A stretch of 64,000 nucleotides of DNA from Amanita rubescens (GCA_015039365.1 WION01000167.1:1-64000), one strand, 5' to 3'. Numbered from the stretch's first letter, positions 12,107-23,960 are shown. The notes: generated from the sequence alone by a model not told the origin. Numbers and translations are program-made.

Positions 12107-14092
12107 AAATGTGTGATAGCCTTTTCGTAGTGAATCAATTCAACCTCTGGATAACCTTCTCTCGGTATTTCCAAGCGGCCAATTTGATGTGTCTCGAATC
12201 CATCCCATTCGCCCATGACTCTTCGCAATGAATTGAGATACGGCAATCGATCTCGGAGGGCTCGTGACGCTAAACCACACCGGGCATGTTCGGGATGAAC
12301 AAATGCTAGATGACGAGGATGAGAAGGGGTGAACGGGAAGCACGCTAAGATCAAAGCCTCTCGAGACAGAGGAGATAACAGACGTTGGTTGTGCGAGTTG
12401 TTCTCCAATTGCCGAGCAGCTAGTGCTTTCCTGTCCAACATGATCAAGTCGAACCTGAAAGACAGTTCCGAAAGTTCCCATAACAGCTTCTGCGCCTCCG
12501 GTATCGAATATTCACGGGCCTTTGCGCTTTGAATCTCGGATAACTCCACTCCCACATCGATAGCATCTGGAGATAACAGTTCGTTGATGGATATACGTGC
12601 CGAACCTCTTTTGGTTCTGGAATTTCCTTCGCGTCCAGCCAGGAGAATGCGCCATTGTTCGTTGGATAACAGGGTCACACTGCCCAAGCCTGAACTCATG
12701 CGACTGATGAAGACGGGTCGTAAAATTTCCCAAACGGTCAAGTACTTGTTGCGTCGAGCATCGTTGTCGCCGGAACAGAAAATTCCCGGTTCCGGGAATG
12801 CATATCTCCCGTCATTGACGTTTAACTTCCCGTGGAAGTAAAGTCTCACTTTCCTGATGTCGACTGCGCGTAATGCATCTCTCCACGCGTCGAGGCAAAA
12901 GGGCATGTAGGGACTGTTTATCATCTCGAATTTGTTCCGCCCGCTATTCCCTCCTGAAGATTTCTGATCTGATTGCAGATGTCAGTTCATGTCCATTTAT
13001 GGTCGAAAATCAACGTACATGGTTGAAATGAATTGGCGTGGGTGCGAACAGAGCCCGCCCTGTGTGGCCCAGCCTGAGAGATGCTCTGAGCGAAATCAGC
13101 GGGAGAAATGCCATTCGGTAGTCCCCCGGCGAATGGGTCCGCATAGCGCATGTGTTTGAGTGAGTAATTGCAGATGGCCAGATATCGGTTGACGTTAGGA
13201 TCGCCTTGATAAATGCGTGGAGCGTATCCGGCGTGGTCTTCAGTAACCAACAGATCTCCGGGTATGACAACGGTATCGATAGAGAGGATGTTTTCCTTGT
13301 CGAACCTATGGACCTCGCGTACGAACCAGTACGGTATCCCCGCCGCAAATAGCTGTTCAGCACTATATGCCGTATGAACAAAACAACCAATCACATCAGC
13401 AACCTGCGTAGCACGAGGAGCCCGGCCTTCCATGGATGGCAGATATCTATCCACGTACTCTATCAGGGCATACAACTCCAGCCATAGTCGCTGGACGAGA
13501 CGTAGACTGATCATTGCCCCTCGATAGCCCATTGGAACGGCACGCAACCGAGACAATGCACGTTCAAGATTGGTGGACAATGGCGCAACTTCCGGATGAG
13601 AATCTAGGTTTTTGTTATTTGCGCGACGGCGAGCCAGCTCTTCTAACAGCCATTTGCAACTCTTGCAAAACTCCTCAAGCCACCATTCCGACCACCTCCC
13701 AAATCCTGGTACATTACTCTCAATTCGTATAAACTCCGCTCTGACAGGGTCTTGCCACATCACTGAATGTTCACGAGGGGCCTCCTTCTTTTTCGGTATG
13801 CAGCACAGATGCGGAAACTTCGGTAAAAATGGCTGCGGCCACTGAGTATGGTCGTCTGGCCCAAATCGACCATCATAGCGGGCATAAACATTGCATCGAG
13901 TTCCAGGAGGCAAGGGTATGTAGTCACAGTTAGGGGATGAAATGTACCAATTCGGGCGAGAGGGATCAATGGCAGCAACACGACCGTCGAACGGCCCTAA
14001 GGGCGCTAAAAGCATATTAGCAGCGATTGATTATGAATCATGTCGAAATGCTCACAGTTGACATTCCGGTTACGCAGAAGGTCCTGGTTCAT
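12040..14092 (-). CDS. Agaricomycete hypothetical protein, about 650 aa
   Basis: Spliced gene starting MNQDLLRNRNVN at 14092. A GT-AG intron (about 14008-14056) leads to the main exon (PLGPFDGRVAAIDPSRPNW onward), and another intron near 12968-13012 leads to the last exon, which ends FGRAAIVPMYLEQ-stop at 12040. Notable segments are CDYIPLPPGTRCNVYARYDG near the N-terminus and the block around LPSMEGRAPRATQVADVIG and LFAAGIPYWFVREVHRF in the middle. From memory this resembles a large mushroom-expanded family of unknown function in which an AGIPVWFVR-like motif is conserved. No catalytic motif is visible. Both long exons are open without stops, so it looks intact. Confidence 0.7.
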
Positions 14093-14758
14093 GCTTGATA
14101 AAGCTGTTTTTTGATGCACAGTTGCTTGATGCATATCTTAAAACTTGATATCAGATGGATTTCAACCCGTACATGGATCAAGCTACCTTTGTTCTTTAAG
14201 AGAGGAAGGAGAAGAGCCGTAGATCGTACTGCTAAGCGACCACCAGATGAAAATAGTGCGAGGCAAGGGGTTAAGGACTCCAGCCGTACAGTCTTCTCAG
14301 GCTTGGTGTCCGTTTGTCTGGGAACGCTTGATGGGACGACTCGAGGTCTAATCCACGTGAGCGACAGTTGTCCAGCTCAAGAACGCCAATTACAACAGGC
14401 ACCACCCTATTCGATGCCGGTATGATGTCAGAGAACTAGAAGACGAGCGCTGGCACGGAATGAGAAAGCGAGGAGTCAGTTCGGAGATCGGTCAAGCTGA
14501 GCCAAATAAGCCTCGGCGCCCTCGGAACAAGTGCTGATCGGCAGATACAGTGGCAGTGCGCACGCGCACTGACCAACCTTGCCCATTTGGGGATACATAA
14601 CAATAACTTTCACATTATTTGCATAGCTACAATTACAATGTATGTATAACGTGTAAAGTGCCAAGAATATTTGAGTTTCCAAGTGCGTAAATTTTCGATA
14701 GCAAGAAAACTACACGGACTTTCAAGAAAGCAAATACGAAACGCGCTTAACGAACCAT
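14093..14758. other. No gene recognised
   Basis: Spacer inside the 18.2-kb element. A plus-strand frame at 14111-14425 has no recognisable features. Confidence 0.3.
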
Positions 14759-15650
14759 CTAGAGTCTTTCAACGTTATCTTCCTCATCTGCGTCATAGCC
14801 AGGGTTGTTTTTGTCACCGAAAAGTGGCGGATTAGCCGCAGTAGCGTTATCTTCCTCCGCGACTGTACTTATCCCGACTGAAACTCGGCGCATTCAAAGT
14901 GTGGTCAACAATGTCGGCACCGTACCCATCGTCTCCATCACTCTCGATCCTTGCCTACTCATTGTAGAGACGATGACGTCTGGAGAACGCCAACCACACA
15001 CGGTTTCTGGTTGTTCTACGGATTGAATACGAGCTAACTTCTATTAGTACGACGAGCAAGAATGTAATAAATATACTACGCACCAAGGACCTGTTGCTCT
15101 TTTCCACTATCCACGATCTGCAACTATAATAACGTCAATAATCAGGAAGTCAAGCCGGATACTCACTTTTCAATTTCAGCGCTGTACGACATTACGAATT
15201 TCGTCGGACAGATTTCTAGTGAGACCTGAAATCAAGTACGAAATCACGGTCGGTTGAAGGTTCTCGCTGTCAGTGAAGCACACAGAAATGCACTCACCTT
15301 TGTACGCAGTGGCTGCGAAGGATTACACTGGATGGTAGGATTAAAGTCCTAAGTGATGGTGAGAATTAATTCTCGCGGTCGGTGCAACCTTATTCACTTT
15401 TGAAAGCCCTGCTTATGAACGTTTACGAGGTAAAGTGCTAAGTGAGTGTTAATTCTCTTGCTGGGTGCGCAAATATAAAGGTCTTCGCGTTTTGTGGTGT
15501 ACTAAGCGATAGTTCCCGCCCAAATAGAGCCGTACTCGCGATTGAACGCGAGTACAACGACCGTTGTGATTATTGAAATGACAGTAGTGCGGAGGGCTTA
15601 GAGTCCCCCGTGTTGTCCACCTCGCCCTCCTCGAAGTATGCATCTGAATT
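14759..15650 (-). pseudogene. Paralogue of the acidic GYDAD.EDN gene, frameshifted
   Basis: The last exon again ends with the acidic motif (PGYDADEEDNVERL-stop at 14759-14761) and carries an earlier unit DGDDGYGADIVDH in a different frame, with a stop between them. This indicates a frameshift relative to the gene at 10450-11540. Upstream, module-like sequence with TTCTCGCTGT / TTCTCGCGGT anchors (15262, 15370) and ACTCAC donors repeats the exon-intron pattern. Function unknown. Confidence 0.45.
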
Positions 15651-16491
15651 CTAGGACGGATCTACAACTTCAGAGAGATCAGTAGGTTCGCAACTATCTT
15701 GGGGTTGAAATGGGAGAATTGAAGGTGCATAATGTACCGCTACCACTCCTGTGCTTGGACTTCCTCTGCTCTGGAGCCGACCCGTCACCCGTCAATGTCA
15801 CTGCATCTTGCGCCCATCACCTCGAGTTCATCGTAATCGTTGCTTCAATTCCTCTAGTAAAACAAGGAGAATGAGACTGAACCCGCCTATATATGGCTCA
15901 TAGCTCTGCTTCATCGAGACTCTTTCAATAAGTTGGGCTTATTTATTTCAATATGTTCTTCACGAAACCATTAGGGTTGCCTGGATAGTATATGAGGAAA
16001 CGATAATCAAAGAAGATAACACAAAACCTTGCCTTTCGCTCAACATTGTCGACATCTATCGATCGAGACAGAGGTCAAGGGCACGGAGCATTTTGCCAGT
16101 CCGTCGTACAAGTTGAATACCACGATGTGAATTCGGGGGGGAGACCAGCGAACTTTATATGCGGGCTTTGGACTGAAACATGGGCACCTTCAGACTCATC
16201 CTCGGCAATGGGTGGGGGATACTAGGAAACATGGCTAATAACGTTCTTTGGTACACCTTTCTCCGGTGGGCGTACTCGTAGAGGGTACCAGTCAAGTGAG
16301 TTTTCTCCGCCGCAGGAGATTCTAACAGAACTTGTAACGAAATACGTGAGTCTACGATATCCTAGTATCGTTCATACTCGAAGATCTGACCAATGCCGTC
16401 TCCCACTGCACTTCCACTTGAATCTGAGGAATACATGAGCAAAAGTCCTGCCAAAAAACGTATTGACTAACCAACATTTGTCGGGACCCCT
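15651..16491. other. No gene recognised
   Basis: Spacer between the acidic-repeat pseudogene and the 3' end of the integrase gene, with no long frame and no clear repeat. Confidence 0.3.
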
Positions 16492-18267
16492 CTAGCCTTC
16501 ACGTTGCTGGATCAACGCACGGCACAAATCAAACGCTCTGTTCCAGATCAGCATGCGTTCCGGCATACTTCGAAATTCGTTTTCGCCAAACTCATGAACA
16601 ACCGTCGCATCAAGCGTCTCTTTCTCGACCGCCGACAGAGGGCAATCTGGAGGATCGCACGCCACGTCGTGAAGCTGTTCAGGTCGGTTGTCTATTTCGA
16701 AAGGCCCCTGATTCTCCCCCTCGTTCTCCAAATTATGGGCAACTTCATCTTCGAGATTTTCCCATGCCACTCCGTAGTTGGGCAAGTCATCGACATCCTC
16801 TTCTTGTTGTTCGATCCATTCACGGACGCCCGGAGTTTCACGTTCAACCATGCCCATCATGAACATCTCTATTGGCGATTGGTTTAACTGTCCTTTCAGT
16901 TGCATCTTGTGATGATTCCAACTTTGGACCCATTCCTGCAGTTCCCGGTTCAGTTCATCCAAAAACAGATGCTGGAGCAGCCATGTGTGATATCCATCTT
17001 CGGCGTTCATGCCGTGGTGAGTTTCCAGGTCCTGAAAGAATCTTCTCCACTTATCGGACAGATCGGTGACCAGATCCACCCATAATCGTTCGGATCTAGT
17101 GTTATGTACAGACCTGAGAGGAGGCCTGTGTCAGATTGTGCAAGAAGATGCCGATACCACTTACCGGCCCCACAGATACGAGCCTCTCCCGTTCCCTCGT
17201 AGTTCCAGCATACGTTCAGCCACCCTTACATTCTCAGTCCCATGATCACCACGAACTCGACTTGGCAAACCGTGTAATCTCACGGCTCGTTCAAATACAT
17301 CTAACACAGTGTCTGCCCGATTATTGTCATTGAATTGAGCCGCAGTGATAAGGCGCGTTTTTCCATCTACGAATGCATGGCATACTATTCCCCACCGAAT
17401 TAATTCTGCGACCATCTGAGTATCCAAACGAAAGCGTGTGTCTATCACTTACTGTGGTTCCCGTCATGGTGCCAAAGACTGTTCGGAGCTGGCACGTAAT
17501 AGCTTCGCCTCTCAATCTGCGGTCTTCCAAAGCGTGCGGGCGCGCCACGTACACGGACGTAGGACTCTCGGAGTCGCTCCCTCGTGACGCGGTAGCCTCT
17601 CGCTTTTAGCATACCGTCGAGTTTTTGTCGCCCGAAATTCGGAAATGTATGTAGTACAGACCTGACCAACTCATCCAGCGCATCAGGGTCTTCGGAGACG
17701 GCAGAGCGTGTAGGTGTGGACGATGAGAACCACGTCTGAGACACGGTTCCATCAGGGTTAGGAACTGTCTGAAACACAGGTGGTGCTTCCTCTCTGAGAC
17801 CGTATTCCAGCGCTCGCCTTCTGATTGTCCTAGGGCTACACTTCATGACCATCCCTAATTGGTGTGGACCCCGAACTTGCAAGGCGCTCTCCAAAAAGTT
17901 CCTGTCGATTTCGACCCGCGGTCGTCCGACCCTTCCTTTTACCCTGTGGCTAACTTGCAAACCGGGGGCAGGGGGGTCCATCGCCTCGTTCTCTGCAGTA
18001 AGGAGACATTCTATCATAGTGGACAGAGACTCTTGCAGCGCTGTATAGTCATCTACCGGAAGCTGGTTCTGGTACTGCAGCAGGTCAGACGCCGTGATAT
18101 GAAAATGATGATCAGCTACTGACCTGGCGAGCATTGTTCAAGAATTCTAACACCTCATTGCGCAAATGTCGATATCGCGTAGCATCGCCCACATGTATCT
18201 GTAGATGCAATCGGACCCTCTCCGCTAAGCGTAAGAAGTCCTGCTCCAGATTCTCGATGGGGTCCAT
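16492..18267 (-). CDS. DDE integrase-core protein (putative transposase)
   Basis: Four exons join in frame. Exon 1 (18267-18124) encodes 48 residues from [11 protein letters not shown]. Exon 2 starts [13 protein letters not shown] and ends at LWHHDGNH. Exon 3 begins with [19 protein letters not shown] using an AG at the GTCGCAG acceptor and ends YLWGR. Exon 4 starts [14 protein letters not shown] and ends at 16492. The spliced product, about 560 aa, has a helix-turn-helix-like segment ([19 protein letters not shown]), then an integrase fold with a complete acidic triad: D in WHHDGNHKL, D in [10 protein letters not shown] and E in NTRSERLW. The tail is acidic ([11 protein letters not shown]). 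It matches, from memory, the mushroom integrase-core family found in transposable elements. No frameshift or stop is seen, so the gene looks functional. It diverges from the gene at 18412 across a 144-bp gap. Confidence 0.9.
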
Positions 18268-18411
18268 GGGCGTTGAAAGCGGAATAGGGAATTACCGGGT
18301 GTGACGGTGCGCTGCGGACGCAATACAATACAGGCAAAAAGATTCACCCGACGTTCCTGAATCCTGAGCCACTCTGGCCCACCCCAATTTCCGCTCTTTG
18401 CCGACCCTTGA
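18268..18411. promoter_or_regulatory. Bidirectional promoter region
   Basis: The 144-bp gap between the start codons of the divergent integrase gene (minus) and the gene at 18412 (plus) must hold both 5' regions if the chosen starts are right. Co-regulation of the two is inferred from this layout alone. Confidence 0.45.
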
Positions 18412-20565
18412 ATGTCAACCGTTACGCGATCCAGGCGCTCTCGTAGACCTCCACTCAACAGGGATCAAGCGATTGTGCCGATTACACAAAGGCAAGAAGA
18501 GAATTTCAATCTGGATGAACCTATGGAACCTATCACGCAACCGCGGAGAGTTAGCGCGACAAACGCGCGTTCAGAGTCGTCAATGGGTGCGTCCATTGAA
18601 AATGGTAGGCTATAGATCCTCTCCAAGATGGTTGTCACTTGATTTCGCTATAGGCAACGCGTCGAACCCGGAATCATTATCAGTGGGTGTGCCCATCGAA
18701 AATGGTGGGCCAGAGATCCACTCCCAGATGGCTATAACTTAATTTCGCGATAGGCAACGCGTTGAATCCGGAATCGGCGGCATCGTCGAACGCCGTACGT
18801 GAAAGCGGTAGGTGACTGAAACATATGCAGATTGCGGTATGTGACTCTACCGCAATAGAACACAGGACAGATACGCGATCAATGGAATCGGCTTTGTCAG
18901 GTGGTGGGTGCTTTCTACCGCAAGGCCATGATGTACTGAATACCGTAAATATAGGCAATCCTTTGGCGGCAGATTCGGTCGCGGGCAACACTGTCAGAGG
19001 ACCTGCACCTGGTTGAGATTTCTTCATTCTCTACATAAGCCGGGGAACTTACCGTATATGTTTTAGACGTTATCGACCTCACCGCCACTGACTTTGACGG
19101 ACCCCAGTGCGGAGGTGCGTGATGTTACGTTCTCGCCACCACAGAGGCCAATCCGTATCCGGCAGGTATAGACTCAGACATGCCAGGGTCCACAGGAGAA
19201 GAATCCGCTATTTTACATTCGCATCCGAACGAATCAATGGGACAAGAATCGACGGATATTGCACAATACGATACGTTGTACAGCAAGGTCACCTTGCCAG
19301 ACCAGACCGACGACCAATTTCAGAAACTAATAGCCGCTGCGAATGATAGAGGAGTCATCTATGCTTCCCCTAAAGGCAAAGAAAAAGAGGTACAATCCAG
19401 ATCGTTGGCGATGGCCGCGAACGAAGAAGAATCCGTCCCTATAACCTTCAAAGGCAAAGCAGCCGTATCTTCCCCGGCCTTTGACTATCCCATGGAGAAC
19501 AGCGGGTCGCACCAACTGTCTGTCTTGATGGTTGGTGTCCAGTGCCCGGATGGAAGGTACAGCCATGCTGTCTTCCAGGTTTTGACACAAAGTAGCCCTC
19601 GTTCGGCATCAGCACTCGATCTCTACGAATCGCTCCGCAGTTCCCAAGACGCCGATGCGATTGTCGTGAACCTGGACATCAATGACATGGATTGTCGGGA
19701 TATTCAGCTGGGCACTGCCCGCCTTCCCATTTTCATGGACGAACTACCCAATTATCTCCTGCGGGAGACAGGTTTTCGACGACTGGGTTTCTTACAGGAA
19801 TTGGAGCCTAATTACTTGATTAAACCGGTACTCGATGGTGAAGAAAAGGGCCATACATTGGAAATTTTCGGGCATGACCAAACACTGGACATTTATGTTC
19901 TTTACATTTGGACGGGGGTAAGTCTGAGGGCTCATTATTAGTTTGCCTCTTCTAATGTCTTGTAGCAACTCAACGCACACCCATCAGTGCCGATGGTTGC
20001 TTCTACATCCCTGGACGTCGGGACGACGACGACGTCTGATAACCAAATCCTTCAACGTCTGCTTGAGCAATACCAAATACATTTCCAGAGGCTCGTCCTT
20101 AAAAAAACAGGAGATGATGAAAGCGCCTTTGCGATGGTGATGTTCGTCCGTATCGTAAGCGAAATTTGCGACGAATTGCATATTCCATGCAGACGGGGCA
20201 TCGCAGTCCACGTGAAACACGCCGCAGGACATGGGAATGGACGCATTAGCATTGCAGACGTCGTCGAGGGTTTCAAACACGGTTCGAAACCTTACAGAAG
20301 TCCCTATACATTCGGAAACTACCGCACCATCAAATTGAATGCGGAGGCCTTGTTGGATTATATGGAGAATGAATGTAAAGAACCAGATAACCGATACGTG
20401 GAGCGAGCAAGGCAGTTGTTGGAAACCCCTCTCACAGATGCTGTGAAATTGAATGCGGGTCGGTACGGGAAAATCAAGGATTTCGAGCTCAAAGTCAAAG
20501 CGTTGTCGATTAAGCATGAGTTGGTAACGCCGAAAGAGGAGGAGGCAAGAGAGGACGACTATTGA
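18412..20565 (+). CDS. Multi-exon element-encoded protein of unknown function
   Basis: Starts MSTVTRSRRSRRPPLNRD, a basic N-terminus. Exons then include two tandem modules encoding N-S/L-NPES..., separated by introns ending in GATAG, several small exons between 18830 and 19160, a long exon to 19919 (ANPYPAGIDSDMPG... to YVLYIWTG), an intron with GTAAGT donor and TTGTAG acceptor (19918-19965), and the final exon QLNAHPSVP... ending EEEAREDDY-stop. The C-terminal 190 residues are well ordered (IVSEICDELHIPCRRGIAVH, KHAAGHGNGRI) and look like a folded domain, but I recognise no family. Its divergent pairing with the integrase gene suggests a role in the same process. Confidence 0.65.
18590..18830 (+). 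repeat. Tandem exon-intron modules, about 120-bp period
   Basis: Two successive copies: GGCAACGCGTCGAACCCGG (18653 onward) and GGCAACGCGTTGAATCCGG (18755 onward), each preceded by an intron ending CTATAG/CGATAG and, for the first two units, followed by a CATTGAAAATG or CATCGAAAATG exon end and a GTAGGC/GTGGGC donor. The exon phases match, so duplication adds whole in-frame modules to the gene. Confidence 0.65.
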
Positions 20566-20689
20566 ATGTCCAACTTGTTAGAAAACGGGAATAAATGAAT
20601 AAATGGTATTTGCTTACCCGAACATGGATCCTAGACCTTAGAGTAAACAGCCGAGGAACAGGGCTGAGACAGCATGTCTAAGAAGAGAG

Positions 20690-21400
20690 ACAGAGCGTCC
20701 ATCTCTTGTAATCAAGCACGAGAGGCCTGTGACGGAGGAGGATGACACGAGGTCTAACCCTCGGAGAGCGACGAATGTCAAGCTCCAGTTTCCATTTACA
20801 GGGTGTATATGAGGGTGACGCGAGGTCTAACCGTCAGAGAGCGACGAATGTCAAGCTCCAGAACACTGGACGTTGAAAACGTTGAAGTGGGCGCGCCATA
20901 GTCGGACTTCGGAAAAACAACCGATTTCGGCAACTTACTGCCAGTTTCGCCGTAACTTGATGCTTGTCCTCTACTTCTCGCTCTGCTTCGCTGAACTGAT
21001 AGCGCCGTCGACTACAGCTTTGGGCCTGGATGTCTGGCCGTGTAAGTAGTGGTCTACAAACTTGAACCCAATTCGGCAACTTACTTGTTCGCTTTGGAGG
21101 CTGAGCGTTCTCTACTTCTACCTCTGCTTCAGTGAAGTCATAGCGCCGTCGACAACAGCTTTGGGTATTGCGTCAACCTCATGTTCACCCGGAGAGGAAG
21201 ATGAATTCTGGCCTGGTTGATTTGAGCTGGACAACTGTCGCTCACGTGGATTAGACCTCGAGTCGTCCACTCGTTTTCAACACTTCTCGACTTTCAGAGC
21301 TGGACATTCGTCGCTCTCAGAGGGTTAGACCTCGCGTCACCCTTATGTTCACCCGGTTTACTAGGGTTTATCTCGGTTGCAGATGGAGAGGGAGATGAAA
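20690..21400. repeat. Nested direct and inverted repeats between convergent genes
   Basis: A GAGGTCTAACC.TC.GAGAG unit followed by GCGACGAATGTCAAGCTCCA occurs directly at about 20747 and 20822, and in inverted form at about 21223 (diverged) and 21297. Within these arms, two copies of a unit of about 145 bp (ending TAGCGCCGTCGACTACAGC TTTGGG) lie at about 20933-21030 and 21083-21170. The layout is palindromic in outline and lies in the spacer between the gene ending at 20565 and the dioxygenase gene ending at 21692. Confidence 0.6.
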
Positions 21401-21691
21401 TCTGGTATGAAATGTACGTGGAATCCCTTTGTAGTCAACAACTCCCGACCAACCATGGAGAATCGCAGTACAAGACAATAGAGAGGATCTACCGAACCTC
21501 TATGGTGGATGTACCTAAGCTAGTATCGATTCATTCTTCTTCTCCTTTACGGGAACGTTTTTCCCCAGAGTAGGTTTTTCACTTGTTTTTTGTCGTTCGA
21601 ACGCTAATGGGTTGTCTAGTCCTCTACTCTTTAGAAGCTCCATTGTGGCAATTTATATGCATACAAAACAACAGAATATATGATGAAAAGT

Positions 21692-23073
21692 TCACTCCTG
21701 CGAGTCCAACAGGATATACCGGTCGGTGAAGCATGTGAGAGCGAGGCGATCGCCGCTGACGAGGAGCGAACTCATATGCGCCAGGAAATTCGCCTGGAAT
21801 GCGATCGCTTCGCCCTGCTTGATTGGAATTGTAATCCCGAACTGGGGGAAACAGAGGTCCCCCCCCTCCCATTCCCCGATTGGCAGGACCCATGTTAGTC
21901 CCCCGTCATTCCTATCAGTATGCATTATATCGCTGACGCCGTTCGTCACGGAGACCATTGTAAACGCGCCGTTGAAATCCATCTCCTGGTAATCATTGAT
22001 AAACTCTTGATCCTTTATATATTTCGCCATACTACCATGCTGTTGTCAGTCGTGTCCGCAACCCAATACAAAGATCTCATACGTTTGCCTCTTCATCCAT
22101 TCCTCCTTGGCATAACGCGACATCAAGCGGTTTAAGGCAGGCGCTACATAACCCTTTACCGATCGCAAGAAGTTTTTGCACTGTGTACGCTGATGGATGT
22201 TGCCTTTCGAGTCCGATGTAATAGATGCTACGTCGCTGCTTCGGCGCCAGAGCCCTAGGTGGTACGAGGGTGTCCCGCTAGACCGGGCGCCGGACGTTTT
22301 ATGTGCCACGGGGTTCGTCGCCATGAAACTTTCCCACTGCCTTCGCAAACGCAGGGCTTGGCCATCGCTCAGTACATTTACAAATTTGTGGATCAAGAAA
22401 TGGGGTTCGAGTCCACAGAAAATCGATTTTTTTTCGATGTCTTGGAGGTAACCCTTTTCGGAATTGGAGTTAAAAAATATAGGAGGGCATGGGAGGTGCA
22501 CGCTTCCCGTCTGGGTGATGTATTTCGTATAATCCAGGTCATATTTGATTATTTTCGCCCTCATGGCCTCTCGAGTATTTCGGCATTTCACCAGTTCTCC
22601 TGGGGCCGCGGCAACCACAAACGTTTCTGAAGAGATTTATTATAATTTATGTCTGATCGAATGTGATGACGTACCCCAGTAACGCTCCGCTGCTTCTCGT
22701 GCTGCCTTGATCCTGAGGGAATCCTTCGATCGCCTCTTTCGTATGGATTCTTTGCTTGGTTTCCTGTGCTTTAATCCAGTTTTTCGCGAATTTTTCGAAT
22801 ACCCTTCCTCGACCATTTTTTGGCGTTCCTTTGCTGCTCGCCATTTCCTGCCTGGAACTAGTTTGAGACAACAACTTCTATGTCTCAGAAGTACTCACCG
22901 CATCTGTGTCTCTTCTTCTTAGGAACGGTCTTCTGGCTGGGTGGAGTATAGACCATTAGGACGATATGAAGTCTTGAAGAGGGAGCAGACGATGTCAATG
23001 GAGGTGCAATTCGACTGAAGTCCATCATCTGACATACTTCCCACTCCACAGGTCTGTCAGACATTGCGTCCAA
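21692..23073 (-). CDS. TET/JBP-type 2-oxoglutarate/Fe(II) dioxygenase
   Basis: Four exons (23073-22899, 22857-22675, 22626-22083, 22031-21692) splice in frame to about 413 aa. The first 120 residues are basic (SKNSRKTGLKHRKPSKES, RKRRSKDSLRIKAAREAAER), fitting a nuclear, nucleic-acid-associated protein. The C-terminal double-stranded beta-helix has the iron ligands H338-x-D340 (MHTDRNDGG), the strand TWVLPIGEWEGGDLCFPQFG, the distal H386 (NFLAHMS) and a 2-oxoglutarate-binding R396 (SGDRLALTCFT). This wording is typical of fungal TET/JBP enzymes, which oxidise 5-methylcytosine or thymine in DNA. In mushrooms these are known to have expanded with KDZ transposons; here the partner is a DDE integrase. 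All ligands are present and no frame break was found. The substrate is inferred from the family, not shown. Confidence 0.8.
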
Positions 23074-23254
23074 AGCCTCATCTCGAAAAGTTTCAGAAAG
23101 AGTTCAGACCCTATTCAACAACCTTGGGCTGCTAAATCCGCTAAAATCTAGTGCGCAGAGTTGGTGGCAAGTTTCGTCATTGTCAGACACTACTGAGTAT
23201 CCCGCCGTTAGATCTCCGCTGGCAGCGACTAGCGAGTTCGACAGTATGTCACTC

Positions 23255-23960
23255 TGGTGGGCTAGACCGCGCGTCGCCCATTTCGTGCTAGATGCATCCT
23301 CTGGCTTTTATGGCTGTGCGATAGAATGCTACTTGCACGTTCGTACGTCGGCCGAGGGTGTTTCAAAGCACTGATGTGGTTTCAAGACTGAGGGTAGATA
23401 GGCCGCGCGTCGCCCATTTCGTGCTAGATGCATCCTCTGGCTTTCATGGCTGTGCGATAGAATGCTACTTGCACGTTCGTACGTCGGCCGAGGGTGTTTC
23501 AAAGCAGTGGGGTACTATCTAAGACTGTGAGGTAGAGCTTTCACTCGCCCTTCATCAATGCTCATGACGATACAATAGACTGCTACTTACACGTTCGTAC
23601 GGCATCAACCCCATGACCGTAAAATAGGCTAACGTCCGCGATGATGATGTTTTGGCTTTATGACTGTACGATAGACTGCTACTTGCATGTTCGTACATCG
23701 GCCGAGGGTGTTCAAAAGTACTGCTATGGTATCAAGACTGTGGGTAGACATTGGACTTGCCCTACATCCATGCTCATGACTATACAATAGACTGCTACTT
23801 GTATGTTTGCTCGTCGGGCGATGATGATTGCCCTGGCATCAAGAAAAAGACTGTGGGTAGACCTTCCACCTGCGCTACATTGTTCTTCGTGACGGTACGA
23901 TAGAATACTACTTGTACAATCGACGTCTACGCGCATGTTTCAAAGCAAGACCGTGGCTTT
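23255..23960 (-). repeat. Tandem exon-intron-like modules upstream of the dioxygenase gene
   Basis: About six units of 100-135 bp. The best two (about 23269-23375 and 23403-23508) are nearly identical. On the minus strand each holds a short exon-like piece (TGCTTTGAAACACCCTCGG then CCGACGTACGAAC) followed by a GTGCAAGTAG donor-like sequence, and the spacer ends in CAG or TAG. Later units decay. This is the fourth locus in the element with this architecture. Confidence 0.6.

Noticed and set aside
23255..23960. CRISPR-like array
   Set aside because: Units are 100-135 bp, degenerate, contain splice-like signals and lie in a eukaryotic mobile element.
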